Origin: Typhlomys cinereus
Taxonomy: Eukaryota; Chordata; Mammalia; Rodentia; Platacanthomyidae
Direction: 5' to 3'
DNA length: 64,000 nt
Assembly (NCBI GenBank): GCA_023101885.1
Contig: JALPQD010000138.1
Coordinates: 3,510,489 to 3,574,488 of the forward strand
Positions 1 to 11,639 of this stretch are shown in pieces. Below the pieces are notes generated by a model. The model ran no database searches. It was not told the DNA's origin and saw only the letters and a list, made by a program, of their open reading frames with translations. Each line of letters opens with the position of its first letter. Within the stretch, counting starts at the first letter, position 1. The position numbers and the translations under genes are program-made.

Positions 1-95
1 ACACACACACGCACGCACGCACGCACACACACACACATACACTCACAATTGAATAAATAATAATAAAAATTTAAAAAATAAAGTATTCTCGGCAC
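1..95 (+). mobile_element. 3' end of a young Dip-like SINE cut by the window edge
   Basis: A (CA/CG)n run is followed by CACAATTGAATAAATAATAA and an A-rich tail. This is the same 3' structure as the complete copies at 555, 17020, 24619 and 55381. Confidence 0.75.
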
Positions 96-141
96 TCTAG
101 AAAAATGGTCATGTTATGTGAAGCAATGAAAGTACGAAGCT

Positions 142-259
142 GGGCCAATGAGATGGCTCAGTAGGTGAAGGAGCAAGTCTGTTGACATGAGTTCAACCCC
201 TAGAACCCCCATGGGTAGGGGGAGAGAACTGATACCTGCAAGTTATCCTCTGACCTTTG

Positions 260-311
<52 letters not shown>

Positions 312-372
312 ATGCACATATGTGCATACATACACACACACACACACACAGGGTAAACATTTTTTTTAAAAA
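142..372 (+). mobile_element. B3-like SINE ending in a (TG)n/(CA)n run
   Basis: A tRNA-like head (gatggctcagtagg, gagttcaacccc) is followed by the B3-type body (gagagaactgatacctgcaa, ttatcctctgaccttt) and a microsatellite tail of about 27 TG units at 269-310, then CA at 332-350. Confidence 0.7.
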
Positions 373-384
373 AAAGCAGGAATC

Positions 385-508
385 TGGCTTTGGAAATGTT
401 TACTGCAATCTCAGCACTCAACAGGTGGAGGCAGGAATATCGTAGTTTAAGGCGATGCTGTAAATTCCAGACCATCTGGGGCTACATGAGACTCTGTCTC
501 AAAAAAAG
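385..508 (+). mobile_element. B1-like SINE (7SL-derived)
   Basis: Contains B1 hallmarks: aatctcagcactcaacaggtgg, gaggcagg, and a 3' end reading gactctgtctcaaaaaaa. Diverged. Confidence 0.7.
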
Positions 509-554
509 GAGGAGGAAGAAGAAGAAAAGAAGAGGATAAAGAAAAGCAGTAGCA

Positions 555-877
555 GGGCTGGAGAGGTGGCTCAGGGGTTAAGCCTCCGCCTTGCAGGCGG
601 AAGGTCCTGAGTTCGGATCCCAGACCCCACGTATAGACGCCAGGCGGAAGCGGGGGCGGCCTGTGCTTCTGGTCCTGGTAGGGCGGAGCCTGTGAATCCC
701 AGGGCAGAAGGAGGTGGAGGCGTCCATGGTGGTTCGCGAATTCGTCCGTGGTTCTACACATACACAGACACACGCACACACAGATACACACACACGCGCG
801 CGCGCGCATACACACGCGCGCGCACATACACACAATTGAATAAATAATAATAATAAAAAAATTTAAAAAAAAAAAAA
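555..877 (+). mobile_element. Young Dip-like tRNA-derived SINE, complete
   Basis: Flanked by a perfect 14-bp TSD gaaaagcagtagca (541-554 and 878-891). It has a pol III A-box-like head (ggtggctcaggggttaagcc) and B-box-like gagttcggatccc, a GC-rich body, a CA/CG run, and AATAAA before the A-rich tail. It carries many intact CpGs, which suggests youth. Confidence 0.85.
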
Positions 878-891
878 GAAAAGCAGTAGCA

Positions 892-1319
892 AAAGCAAAA
901 AGAAGCTGTTGCTGCTTAACTTGCATGGGCCACAAATTGTGGCTTGGCCAGCCAGGACTTCCAAGCCTTCTAACAGTCCTCTCTCTGAGATCCAAAGTGC
1001 CTCAAGCAATGGGTACCTCTCTCTGCTTTCTCCTTGTTTCCCACACTGAAGACGAGATTATCGGCAGCTGAAAGTCACCATATTTTTCCCTGCTTAGGTC
1101 ATTATTTTTAATATGGCCAGATTCAGTCTCACTCTAGGGATCGGCCAGGATGAAGGCTTGGTTTGCTACAACAAGGGAGATTCTACCATAGTTTTTACTC
1201 CTTCCTTGCTCCCTGAGCAAGTTTCTGGAGTGAGTTTTTTTCCTTGAGCCCAGGAGAAACTGAACACTTGATGCTGCGCTTGTCCTCCAGCTAGGACCCG
1301 GAACATGACAGAACAAAAT
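892..1319. other. Unassigned intergenic sequence
   Basis: Moderate-complexity sequence without a recognisable gene or repeat. Confidence 0.4.
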
Positions 1320-1437
1320 AACCATGTGGTGGCACATGCCTGCCATTCTGGCACTCCGGAGTCTGAGGCAGGAGGACAGTGAGTTCAAAGTCTCGATTCG
1401 ATCTACCTAGTGAGTAAGACCTGTTTCAAGCAACATG
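1320..1437 (+). mobile_element. B1-like SINE, diverged
   Basis: Reads like B1: tggtggcacatgcctgc, gtctgaggcaggaggac, gtaagacctgtttcaag. Confidence 0.65.
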
Positions 1438-2078
1438 AAATGAAATATGAAAGACAACATGCAATATAAGTCACCTCTGTGCTTCTAAAAATGATTTTGG
1501 CTTCCTGCAAAAGACAAGCATTTTTCTCACCTTAAGCCCTGAGCAGAACATTTCCCTTTGAATTACATTCCTACCAGGACCCAGAGCCTGCCCCAAGCCT
1601 CACACTGGAGCTGACTAATGGATGTAGTTCTGTGAACCAAGAAACACAAAGGAAAGTACTTCATGCTTGGTGGGTTTCCTTGCCTTGACCCCCTTAAAAC
1701 TTACTTAGAACTTACTAGGAAACAATAGAAAATTACTGAAGCATAGAGGTCATATGTCAGCAAAACTCAATGATCCCCAAATATTTCCCATTTCCCAGCC
1801 CATACGCTTCTAAAGTTAGGGTGGGGTCATGTGGCCAATGATCTGTGCCAGGAGGGTCTTGCTGCATGAGAGAGGGCAGCCAGCCCCTCCCTGAACTTGA
1901 TGGAAAAGAGAATGAAATCTTTCAGGACGACGTCACCAACGAGTGGGGATTTATCTGCCAGAGCAGCTGCTGTGAATCGTGCCAGTGAGCATGGCCATCA
2001 TGTGGCTGCTGAGACACAGCACTGAAGCTCAGTACCCAGCAGCATCCCAAAGCTATACACAGCGGGGCTTGGGGGGAG
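1438..2078. other. Unassigned intergenic sequence
   Basis: No gene or recognised repeat; ends where an L1 TSD begins. Confidence 0.35.
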
Positions 2079-2093
2079 GGGGAGTTGGCTCTT

Positions 2094-2867
2094 TTTTATT
2101 ATATTTTTTCCACTCATACAAAGTTAATAGGTACCCTGGTCCCCTCCCTCCCTCCACCTTTCTCTGGATCCCCTTGCTCTCTCCCCCCTTTTCCCCTTTC
2201 TTTCCCCCTCCCTTTCTCCCGTGCCCCCTCCCCCCATCCCTGGAGCATCCTTTAGAGTGCATCTCAAACTTCCCTCTGGGTCCTCCTCTCTGATGAGATG
2301 TAAGGATTCAGTAGCATTGCCTAGAGCTCTTTCTTGTGTTCCCCTTTAGTATGGGAACACTATTGTGGCTGTTAATCCCTTGCCTCTGAGGATCCTAGTG
2401 CCTGTGATCCATGATAGACTTTGGGGGCTCAATGATATGTAGGTCATTGTGCAGGTCATGCAAAGTCCTATTATGATTACTGCAGCCCTAACTTGTGTGG
2501 AGTATCTTGCATATCATTGCTCCTCCCCATCTTTAGGCTCTTACAATCTTACCACCCCCTTTTCCGCAAATTTCCCTGAGCTTTAGGATGGGATGAAATT
2601 AGTCTGGCCTGGTTCTAGGTGATTAACGAAAGGTCTCTGATGTTCTGAATTGTGGCTTGTTTTTTTTTTTTTTCCCAAGTTTTGCTGTTCCTGCACCACC
2701 CTTGGCTCCATCCTGATGGGTATTGGATGTCTCCTCCTAGCCAGAGATAAAAGGCTGTTAAAATAGAGTCTTACTATAAGAATAGATTCAAAGGTAGATG
2801 GAATAAGAGTAGGAGACCGTGGTGAGGGGGGTCAGTCTCCCATTTGCAGGATGGTTACCATCTATCT
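2094..2867 (-). mobile_element. 5'-truncated L1, 3' UTR only, antisense
   Basis: The copy starts with the reverse complement of an A-rich tail, then a pyrimidine-rich tract (the rodent L1 purine tract seen in antisense), then L1 3' UTR sequence such as ggctcttacaatcttaccac. A 15-bp TSD ggggagttggctctt flanks it (2079-2093 and 2868-2882). The 12027-12316 copy matches its distal 3' end. Confidence 0.8.
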
Positions 2868-2882
2868 GGGGAGTTGGCTCTT

Positions 2883-3230
2883 AGATTCCTGGTTACAGTT
2901 GTTTGTCCATCTTGGCAGGAGAGCTCACATCAGCACCAGAGCTCAGGGAACTGATCACACCATATCCACATAACAGTGAGAGAGGGACGATCCTTACTTG
3001 CCAGACCAGCATGTCTGGCCAAGCGTACAGAAGGATGCCAACCTGCTCTAACAGTTTCCTCCATTTTATTCACCTGCCTGGGGAACAGTCCCACCTACCC
3101 TGAGCTGTACCTTCCTTGTCAAGTGGACAATGTCCTGCAGATTCCTTCTGGACTTAACTACTGATTTTCTGTAAACGTGCCCAGAACTCAAACCCTCAAC
3201 CACCAAGTTGATACCTGTTGACACTTTTTT
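2883..3230 (-). mobile_element. LTR-like repeat, family 2, antisense, interrupted by the L1
   Basis: Closely resembles 45920-46325 and 43830-44220: cttggcaggagagctcac, ccagcatgtctggccaag and a distal caccaagttgatacctg. The family has an AATAAA and the AACTTGACA-type terminus of rodent LTR repeats; exact family name uncertain. Confidence 0.6.
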
Positions 3231-4024
3231 TTTTTTTGCACTCACAAAACATTTGTCTATGAAGCTATGACCAAGGATAGGAATTGTCTCAGTCTTTCTA
3301 TCATAGCAAATTCAAAGTCTTGAAGTAGGAATTTCAGCAAGACTTCTAAATGAAAACCTCATTGCCTGTTGGCTTGAACTTTGGGCTGCAGATTGATAGC
3401 ACTGCCTGTTCTCAGGCAGAGCCCACCTAGGCAGGCCTCTCCTCCAGAGGTGCACTGGATCCTCATCCATGCCAGGACTGACATCAAGACAGGTCTTCAA
3501 CAGGAGGAATCAGGAGGGGGCTACCTGCTTGCACTGACAAGCGTCCCTCCTTCAACAGGAAGACTGGAGGTGGTTTTTATCTGATGCATGCTTACATAAT
3601 ACTACCTCCCTCAGAAACCTCACAGTATCTGGAATATTGGAAGCACTATCCCCAACACAAATATACAAAGTCCTTTCTGAGGCTCCAGACTTCCCTTAGA
3701 TTTGCATGGGAGCCAGCGTGAAGATCACCAGTAGGTGGCTGTGGACACAGGGGTTCGCAGGCCCTGAGATAGGAGCCGAGAAGTTCTTCGGATAGAATTA
3801 GGAAGCTGCAACTGACTCCTGTTCCTGTCCACACAAAGACTTTTTGGTGCCAAATCCATCAATTTAGAGCTCATTGCTTAAGGAGCAAAGAGAACCTAGG
3901 AGGAAAAAAAAGAGAGAGAGAGAGATAGCAATGTCACCTTTAGGCAGCTCGCTCAGCTCAGATTGGCAGAGAAGTCTGAGCAGAGAAGGAAGCGAGTGTT
4001 TGATATCGGTATCAAAAGGAAACG
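3231..4024. other. Unassigned intergenic sequence
   Basis: No gene or clear repeat seen; a short GA-rich run at 3908-3926. Confidence 0.35.
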
Positions 4025-4026
4025 AG

Positions 4027-4256
4027 ATGCTGGGGAGATGACTCAGGGGTTAGGACTCTGACTCACAAGCAGAAAGTTCTGAGTTCAGATCCCAGATCTC
4101 ACACAAAAAACGCCAGGTGGAAATCAGTGGCCTCCACTTCTGGCCCCAGTGAATAGAGCCTGGGAAATCCCAGAGCGAAGCAAAATGGAGGTAAGAAGCA
4201 ATTGGGGATGATTCCCAAAGTCACCCTTGGTTCTCCACAGGGACACACAGTGCCTT

Positions 4257-4302
<46 letters not shown>
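4027..4302 (+). mobile_element. Older Dip-like SINE with long (CA)n tail
   Basis: Head gctggggagatgactcaggggtt, B-box-like gagttcagatccc, and body cccagagcgaagcaaaatgg define an older subtype that recurs through the window. It ends in about 22 CA units (4258-4302). Confidence 0.75.
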
Positions 4303-4303
<1 letters not shown>

Positions 4304-5429
4304 TGTGTCATGAAACAACCATCACTAGAAGCTCCTACTTGTCAAAACCGGGTAATGGGCTTATGGGGGTGATAGTCCTACAGGATGGTTGGGTGGATCG
4401 TACCAATCACTCAGCTCAGTAAGTGCACGAGAAGTAGCAACTCCTGTCTACACTTAAGAACCCAAGTGTAGCTCCAAGAATGAAGTGAACCGGCCTGCAC
4501 CACAGATCTAGACAGTGGCAGCAATCAGCCTCTGTGCCGCGCTGATCCTGCTCTGCAGTCGCTGCTTGAAGTCACGCTAATCTGCTCTACCCCAGCACCT
4601 GGCAGAGAGCCTGCTTGGCCCACACACACACTTCTCAGTCTCAAAGTGACGGCCACTGTGTTCGGGCACATGATGTGAAACACTATATTCATTAGCATGG
4701 TTGCCTAATTATGCGAGGACTCGTCTGAACAAGGCCAGTCAAGGAAGAGGCTCGGGATGGATCCCTGGCACCCTGATGCTGGAAGCGGCTCTCTGACCCA
4801 TGGGACTGTGAGTTCACGTTTTCTCTGAGGCTGCATAGTCATGGCAAGGTGGCAGCAGGATGTGGAGATGGCTCAGATCCACCAGGGGCTGTCTATACAA
4901 ACTACCAGGAACAAACTACCAGGAACAGCCGAGTGGTTCTGAAGCAATCGGCACTTCCTGTCTCTGTGGATTCCTTTCTGCCTTCTGCCGAGCAAACCCG
5001 ACCACGGTTCATGCAGCCCCTCCCTCCCAGGTCTGCCATTCCAACTGAGGACTATGAAGTAGAAGGTCTGTGAGGGAAAAATACAACAGGAAATGAGCGA
5101 ATAGATGGTAAACATTGTAATAGTGGTCAGTGACCGCCCTTTGCTAGAAACAAGTGTAGAGTGTTCTAGAAGTTGCAGAGCAATGACTGACCGCCTGGTG
5201 TCTCCCACAGGATTCTACAGGTACATCTGGAAGCTAGAGCCAAGAGCAGGCCTCTAAGCCACATTGCTGAAAACTTTGTGTGCAACTGACAGGCACGTAG
5301 ACTTTGCCCTATTGACCTGTTTTCTGAACTGATAAGGTTACTGGTAAGGGTCACCTGGGCTCATTGTCAAAAGTTGCTACCTAGATTCCATATCAGATCT
5401 ATGGAATGGGAAGCTATAGCAAAGAGGTT
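4303..5429. other. Unassigned intergenic sequence
   Basis: No gene or recognised repeat. A local tandem duplication, aactaccaggaac repeated at 4909-4935, is the only notable structure. Confidence 0.35.
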
Positions 5430-5434
5430 TCTGT

Positions 5435-5880
5435 GGTATATATACATATGAGAGCACCTGTGTGTGCATACAGAGGCCTAAAGTTGATATCGGTTATCCT
5501 AATCACTTTCTACCTTTTTTTGGATGGTTTGGTTTTGGTTTGGTTTAATTTGGTTTGGTTTGGTTTGGTGGTTTGGTTTGGTTTGGTTTGGTTTGGTTTG
5601 GTTTGGTTTGGTTTGGTTTGGTTTGGTTTGGTTTGGTTTGGTTTGGTTTGGTTTGGTTTGGTTTGGTTTGGTTTGGTTTGGTTTGGTTTGGTTTGGTGTC
5701 TCACCAAACCTGGAGCTCACCCAGCAAGACTAGCTGTCCAGCAAGGTCCAGGGTTCTCCCATCTCTGCCTCCCAAGCACTGGAGTTACAGACACCCACAA
5801 TGCTCTTTCACATGGGTTCAGGGGTTCCCATACTTCCAAGGGAAGCACTTTACTAACTGAACCATCTCTCCCACACAAAT
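5435..5880 (-). mobile_element. Composite (B4/RSINE1-type) SINE, antisense, split by a pentanucleotide array
   Basis: The left part (gcatacagaggcctaaag, tcctaatcactttctacc) and right part (tgtctcaccaaacctggagc, ctgcctcccaagcactggag, ctgaaccatctctccc) match the antisense composite SINE also seen at 45235-45895, 50440-50622 and 55745-55960. The (TTTGG)n array sits at the poly-T/gagacaggg position. Confidence 0.6.
5524..5697 (+). repeat. (TTTGG)n pentanucleotide array, about 33 units
   Basis: Nearly pure GGTTT units, with three imperfect units at the left end and a GGTGG interruption at 5568-5572. All frames stay open across it, giving spurious peptides of repeated Trp-Phe-Gly-Leu-Val or Asn-Gln-Thr-Lys-Pro. 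Confidence 0.95.
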
Positions 5881-7137
5881 CAGTAATTCTCAGTAACTCT
5901 TCAAGTGACTCTTCTGAACAGGCAAGTTTGGAAACAGCAAGACAGGGTCTAAGTCCAGACCAACTCTAACCCAAGTGTCCTGATTTCTCAAGCCACATCC
6001 CAAACTCTTACAAAACTGCAGGTCCTTAAACGAGACTTACAGATGTCTGAATCCCCTAGGCTAAACAGGCTGTGCTTTGCCCCAGAAGCAACCCAGCAAG
6101 TCCGCCCATTTCCACAGGCAGATCAGTTAGCAGCAACGACATGGAATAGAGAGTTTCTCCTCTGTTTCCCTTTAACGAGGTGATACAGACTTGCATTTGT
6201 AATGAATGCTAACTAGCACGGATAAAGGGGGTGATAGGAGAGGACACATCTGGGACCGAAGGATTGGAATGGTGCGTAGAAATTCTTATGCATCAAAAAA
6301 AGTCATGCATTCAGCCATTTGACAAGCTGTGTTAGAACACAGCTTGATGAAGAGACAAATGGACTCTCCTCCTAAGCACTCCTAACACTGGCCAAAGCCG
6401 CCGGAAACCAGACAATCCAGGAGTGATTGGACAATCCTGATTCTACACATGCTATGGGAGGGGCCAGCACTCAAGTCTCACAATACCAAGCTGGGGTCGT
6501 TACAGCATCTTGTGATGGAGGAATGAGCTCCAAGCTGGGGCAGCCAGGCTTCGGAGAATTTGGAAAGGATTAGTGAGAAATTCTATTGTAATGCATGGTT
6601 GATATAAAGAAGCAGAGGGAGTGGATGGGGGACAAAGGAGAGATGATCCAAAAAACTGAAAACTCGTTTTAGCTCTTCTATTAAAGCCAGATGTATTTTA
6701 GGCCCTGTTTCTAGGCAACTGCATAATGGTAATATTCTTGAATCCCCTTTTTAAAGACTCACAACTGTCAGAGTCAGTAAAGGTCAGAAGGTAATTGTAA
6801 AGTAATAAGGATGACACGAGAGAGGCAGACTCGCTCCGCGTGGCCTGCGGAGCGATGGCATTTCACATTTTGCATCCATTCTGGAAAACCCTGCCGTCTC
6901 CCTCGGTATGCTGCACCGCACTGACCTCCTTGGCAAGTTCCCTGACACCCGGGAGTTCAGGCAGGGCACTGGCATAGAACCTGCCCTCTCACACCATTCC
7001 TGAAGGATTGCTACAGCACCGCTCTGTTTAAGGGAGGGTATGACAAACACCTGGGCACGCCCTAGGATCAACTGAGAACTTTACACCTGGCACTGGTGTA
7101 AAAATGCACAAGCTCAGTAACACAAAGATAAGGACGC
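5881..7137. other. Unassigned intergenic sequence with a perfect short inverted repeat
   Basis: No gene or repeat family recognised. Contains an 11-bp perfect inverted repeat with a 2-nt loop at 6323-6346 (caagctgtgtt and its complement). Confidence 0.4.
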
Positions 7138-7410
7138 TGGGGCCAGTGGGATGGCTCTGCGGGTCAGGTCCCTGCACCAAAACCTGGAGACCTGAGTTCA
7201 AGTCCAGAAGTCCACACAGTGGAAGGAGAGACATGATTTCGTAAAGCTGTTCTCTGACCTCTACTTTGCACCATGGCATGAATACATGCGCTTTCTTTCT
7301 TTTTCTCTCTTTCTCTTTTCTTCTCTCCCTCTTTCTGTCTTTCTTCTCTCTTTCTCTTTTCTTTTTCTTTCTCTCTCCCTTTTTCCCTCTCCCTCTCAAA
7401 ATAACCTAGA
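7138..7410 (+). mobile_element. B3-like SINE with pyrimidine-rich tail
   Basis: Head ggccagtgggatggctctg, B-box-like gagttcaagtcc, body gtaaagctgttctctgacct; followed by a TTTC/TCTC tract (7290-7395). Confidence 0.65.
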
Positions 7411-8562
7411 TTTTTTTTAAAAAAAGCTAAAGATGCTGAGTCTAGAGAAAGGGGTGAAGTGAATGAGAGGAGGAGAAGAGAGAAGAAACTGAAACTTCTG
7501 AAGGTGCCTAGTTTGGCTCTGCAAGACACAGCAGACCTTCTGTGCAGTGTTGAGCTATTGTGTGACTTTAGACCAGCCAGGAAATGGACACTTACTAAGC
7601 TTCACAAGACCCTGTTTACATTACCTATCATCTGACTTGCACAGCCGAAGGGTGTGGGGGGAGGTTCAGGAGCATCATTCCTATCTGACAGAAGACAAAG
7701 CTGGGTGTTAGGAGAAGTTAAAGAGTGTCCCAGGCTCCCTCACTTACCAGATCCCTGACCTTAGACAGTCTCCATGGAAGTCCTCGTGCAGGAAGTGACC
7801 GCAGCACATTCCTCACCGCCCTCTTTATATACTACATCAGGTGGTCTCTGTGAACACCTATTACAGTGCTGGTCATAGGTTCACTCAAAGGATTGAATTG
7901 ATTTCTCAAGGCCTTCCAGAAGTTTCCATCCTCTAAAAGCAGAAGCCAAGTCCATGCCTGGCCTCCAGGGCTTACACCACCAGGCAAGTCCTTTCTCCTC
8001 TTGCCCATGCTTCCGCCGCTGGCCAGGCCCTGTTGACCCTGGCATGCTGCCATCCTGTGGCACCCACCTCAGAGACCATTCTGTTTAAGACCGAAACTCC
8101 TTAGGCTCCCCATTCTCCACATCCTCAATCCCCCAAAGCACTTAGCCACCATCTAAAACACCCGGGCTTTATTTCCTACCCCTACCCCACTGAGAAGTAA
8201 GTTGCAATGACAGGGATTTATGTGTTCAATTTGTCCGTCTGAATACATAGCACCTAGATGTTCAAAGAGCATTTATTAAATGAAAATACAGATCTGTTCC
8301 TTCTCCCCTCCCTCCCCTTCGGCATATTTGTGTGTGTATGTATGTGTTTGTGTGTGTGTGCATGTGTATGCATATGTGTATGCACAAGCTCAGACATGCA
8401 CAAGGGAGGCCAGAGGTCAACACTCTCCACCAAGCACAGTATCTCTCAGGTGTTATGTGAAGGGTTTCACTTGTGAAAAGGCTATTGATGCAATTTGTAT
8501 TCACAACAATTGTTCCAGCAGAGGATGGTTTTAACTCAGGCTTACTAAAAACACCAAGACCA
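7411..8562. other. Mostly unassigned; possible MIR relic and a TG-rich run
   Basis: 7540-7760 has faint MIR-like words in both halves (gtgtgactttagaccagcca; cctatctgacagaagacaaa). 8325-8390 is an imperfect TG/TATG run. No gene. Confidence 0.35.
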
Positions 8563-8680
8563 GTTGGACAGGTGGCACATGCTTCTCTTCCCTCTACGGG
8601 GGGCAGAGGCAGGAGAAGTGCCATGTTCAAGGTCAGCCTGGGCTACAGGGTGAAACTTTGCTTAAAAATATCTATAAACT
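8563..8680 (+). mobile_element. B1-like SINE
   Basis: ggtggcacatgcttctcttc, gggcagaggcaggag, ggtcagcctgggctacaggg: clear B1 core. Confidence 0.75.
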
Positions 8681-10377
8681 GAAGAGTTAGGAAGGTGTAT
8701 CCCTGGCTACTACGATGTACCTGACTGTCTCTGCATGCTAACAGGAGAGGATACAGACCCCTCACAAAGACTCATAACTACAAGGCCACATGGAGAGGGG
8801 ACCCGAGCCTGCCCACAGCTGCCTCGGAAGCCGCGTGATGATCAAACCCACAGAAGAGACCCACGTGGACATTCAGACTCCACCCTAATACTGAGGTCTC
8901 AACTGCCCCACTCCTCGGGGATCTTTCTAAATAGCGGCATGCTGGCAAACACTGCTATCTGCTCACGGCTGTTGATGATCCATCTGAATCATCAAAAACA
9001 GAACAGCTGAAAAGTCCCTGCAAACAAAGAACAATCTGGAGATTTCACATAAAAACTTGGGCTCCAGCCTGTCTTGGAAACAGATCTGAAAACAGACAGA
9101 GGTTTGTCCTTTCTTATCTGGCACAGCAAATAGTTCTCTCCCTCGCAGACCCGGGCATGATCTCGTTTACCAGTCCCTACCTGGCCTTTCATACACCCTC
9201 CAACTTTCAGAAACTGACCCTAAATGTTCTACCCCGCCATTTCAAGTCTGGGTCTACCAGATGACTAAATTTAAAAACTCTTTCAAGACTAATGACTGCT
9301 GCAAAACAAAACAACAAAACAAAACAAAAAAAACGCTTTCCCCTGCTAATTACTTAGTGCCAGAAAAATCTGGGCATGGACGAGACCCTGAGGGAAGAAT
9401 ACAATAAGCACCCACATGAAAGAGAAGACAGGAAGAAACAGAAAATAAAAACATGGTGAGGTGAGGAGAGCAACCCCAGAAACTTAGATCTGAAAGCCTG
9501 AAAAACTGGGGTGTTTTAAAAAAGGAGTGACATGGAGGAGGGGTGGATCTATGGCAGGACTGCAAAGGGACTCGATCTCTTGGCAGGAAGTATGGAGAGA
9601 GCAGTACAGGAAGGCAAAGGAGGATTCTTCTCCTGTTGGGCCTCACAGACTAAGGTTTAAAAGAACATGAGTGTCTATGCCCTTCTCGGTCTTACTACTA
9701 ATTAGACTTAGCATGCTTGGGGATTTTTGAATGAGGTGCTAAGTGCAAAGCATGTTAACTTAGGCAGGGGGTGAGGTTTTTTCCAGTTCAAAATTAACAC
9801 CTCCACCAAAATAAGAGCCGTGGAATGCGTTGCTCAGCTGCTCTGGCTCTTTGACATCTACAGACACTTTGAAAACCTTTACAAGATTATTCAGCATTTT
9901 CTGCATAGCCATGTTAGGTGACATGCGTTAGCTTGCTGATTTCTTGTTTGGTTTTTCCGTTGCTCTCTCTCCAAGCATCTTGTGGTTCTCAGAAGGATGT
10001 AGTCAATCTATATAACTGGGACTTGGGGGCACAAAAAGTTGGGTAATAGAGGAGACAAAGAGTGCCAACAAGTGGTTTCATAGTCTAAAGCGCTGTAACT
10101 CTTCTTTTCTCCTGGGGCTCAGCCGTAACCTAGAGCTTAATGGTGTATTTTGAAGCATGGATATTCCGTACTTCAAGAGGAGACCATGCCCCCCAATAGA
10201 TGGGATGTGGGTGGACCCGTGGGAGAGCTCCAAGGCTGTATGGGCTTCGTAGTACTCTTTAGTTGGCATAAAGCAAGGATGGTAGCTGGACAAACATTTT
10301 GAGTCCCTGGTAGAAGAAAACACTAGGAACATCCCCCTCCTGCAGCAACTCTGTGTGTCTTCTACAGGAAACCACCG
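8681..10377. other. Unassigned intergenic sequence
   Basis: Varied composition with no gene, no long open frame and no recognised repeat apart from an AAAC-rich run at 9304-9330. Confidence 0.35.
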
Positions 10378-10582
10378 TGGTTAGAGAGACAGCGCAGGGC
10401 TTAAGCCTCTGATTCACAAGCAGAAGAACCTGAGTTGAATCCCAGATCCTAGGCAGAAATGGAGGCAGCCTACTCTTCTGACCCTGGAAGACAGAGTATG
10501 GAAAACCCCAGAGCAAAGCAAAAAGGATGATCCCTTGGGCTTGTGGTGTACACATACACACACAAAAAAATAATAAATAAAA
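10378..10582 (+). mobile_element. Older Dip-like SINE
   Basis: Head with gggcttaagcctctgattca, gagttgaatcccagatcc and ccccagagcaaagcaaaaag; CA tail then AATAAATAAA. Confidence 0.7.
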
Positions 10583-10589
10583 TTTTTTA

Positions 10590-10708
10590 GGGGCTAATGA
10601 CATAGCACAGTGAGTAGTAAGGCGCCTGCTTGCAAACTTGGAGACCTGAGTTCTATTCCTGGAAATCTACATGCTGTATGTAGGTTGCTCTGTCTCTGTC
10701 TCTCTGTC

Positions 10709-10739
<31 letters not shown>

Positions 10740-10760
10740 GTCTCTCTCTCTCATAGATGC
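10590..10760 (+). mobile_element. B3-like SINE with TCTG/TC-rich tail
   Basis: ggggctaatgacatagcaca, gagacctgagttctattcct; tail of TCTG units at 10690-10750. It abuts the A-rich end of the preceding SINE. Confidence 0.65.
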
Positions 10761-11639
10761 AAAGTGTAGCTACTTGGGCAGCACGCAGGGGACACTGTAG
10801 CAGCCAGGCAAGGCCCATGGCAGGTTATGGTGTGTCCACGCCATTTTGTAGCACACACAAACACTTCCAGGGTTGTGATTTCTGGCAGAGTTCCTAAAAG
10901 AAAGAATCAAGATGCTGTTGCATAATGAGCTCAACTCTCAAGCAAAAGCAATAAAGATTCAAAGGCACTTGAATTTTGTCTCTTATCATTCTGATAAAAG
11001 CAATAACCAAAGGTCAACTACAGAAATTGTGACGGAGAAGTGTCCTTGTTCTTCTTCTTTTGGCTTAGTTGGTTCATTATGGTTCATAACCATAAGCATT
11101 ACTCCTCCTCTTCAAGCTCCTGCTACTCTACCTAAGAAGACTTTGGGGATAAAGGGATGGGCAAAATCTTTTCTTAGGCAACTCATTCAAATTCAATATT
11201 GATGGACCATCTACTATGTATTAACTATGTGAAACACTACGAATATGTGACTAAAAGAGACTAGACTTAAAAAATGAATAAAAAGGCCCCATGAGTTTTT
11301 GCCTTTGATTTTGCAATTTAAACTTGACCTCAAGTAGAACTCATTACTTAAAAATCATTGCAAGTGTGAGCATCTGGAGGCGTTTCACTTGGTTGTACAG
11401 GACATAAGCTCTTTCCACTGAGCAAGCATAGTGTTCTATCTTTTGCTTAGCAACATTATTGTAGGTAGAACCCTTCCAAGATAATCAAAACCTTCTTTGA
11501 TGTACATCAGCTTATGTTCAAAGAATGACTTATTTACCAGGCATGTATATAGTCCATGACTAGACTTCAAAAATAATATTAGGCTATCAAAGGAGAATGC
11601 AAGAAACATCTCTGGGTGAAATATCTTTAAACTCTTTTG
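10761..11639. other. Unassigned; small L2-like fragment
   Basis: 11198-11262 (accatctactatgtattaac) resembles the L2 3' region. The rest is unassigned and AT-rich. No gene. Confidence 0.3.

Noticed and set aside
447..995. 182-codon minus-strand frame
   Set aside because: It crosses a SINE and its CA/CG run; the sequence is composition-driven.
5406..5969. 187-codon frame rich in Trp-Phe-Gly-Leu-Val
   Set aside because: Translation of the (TTTGG)n array and flanking SINE.
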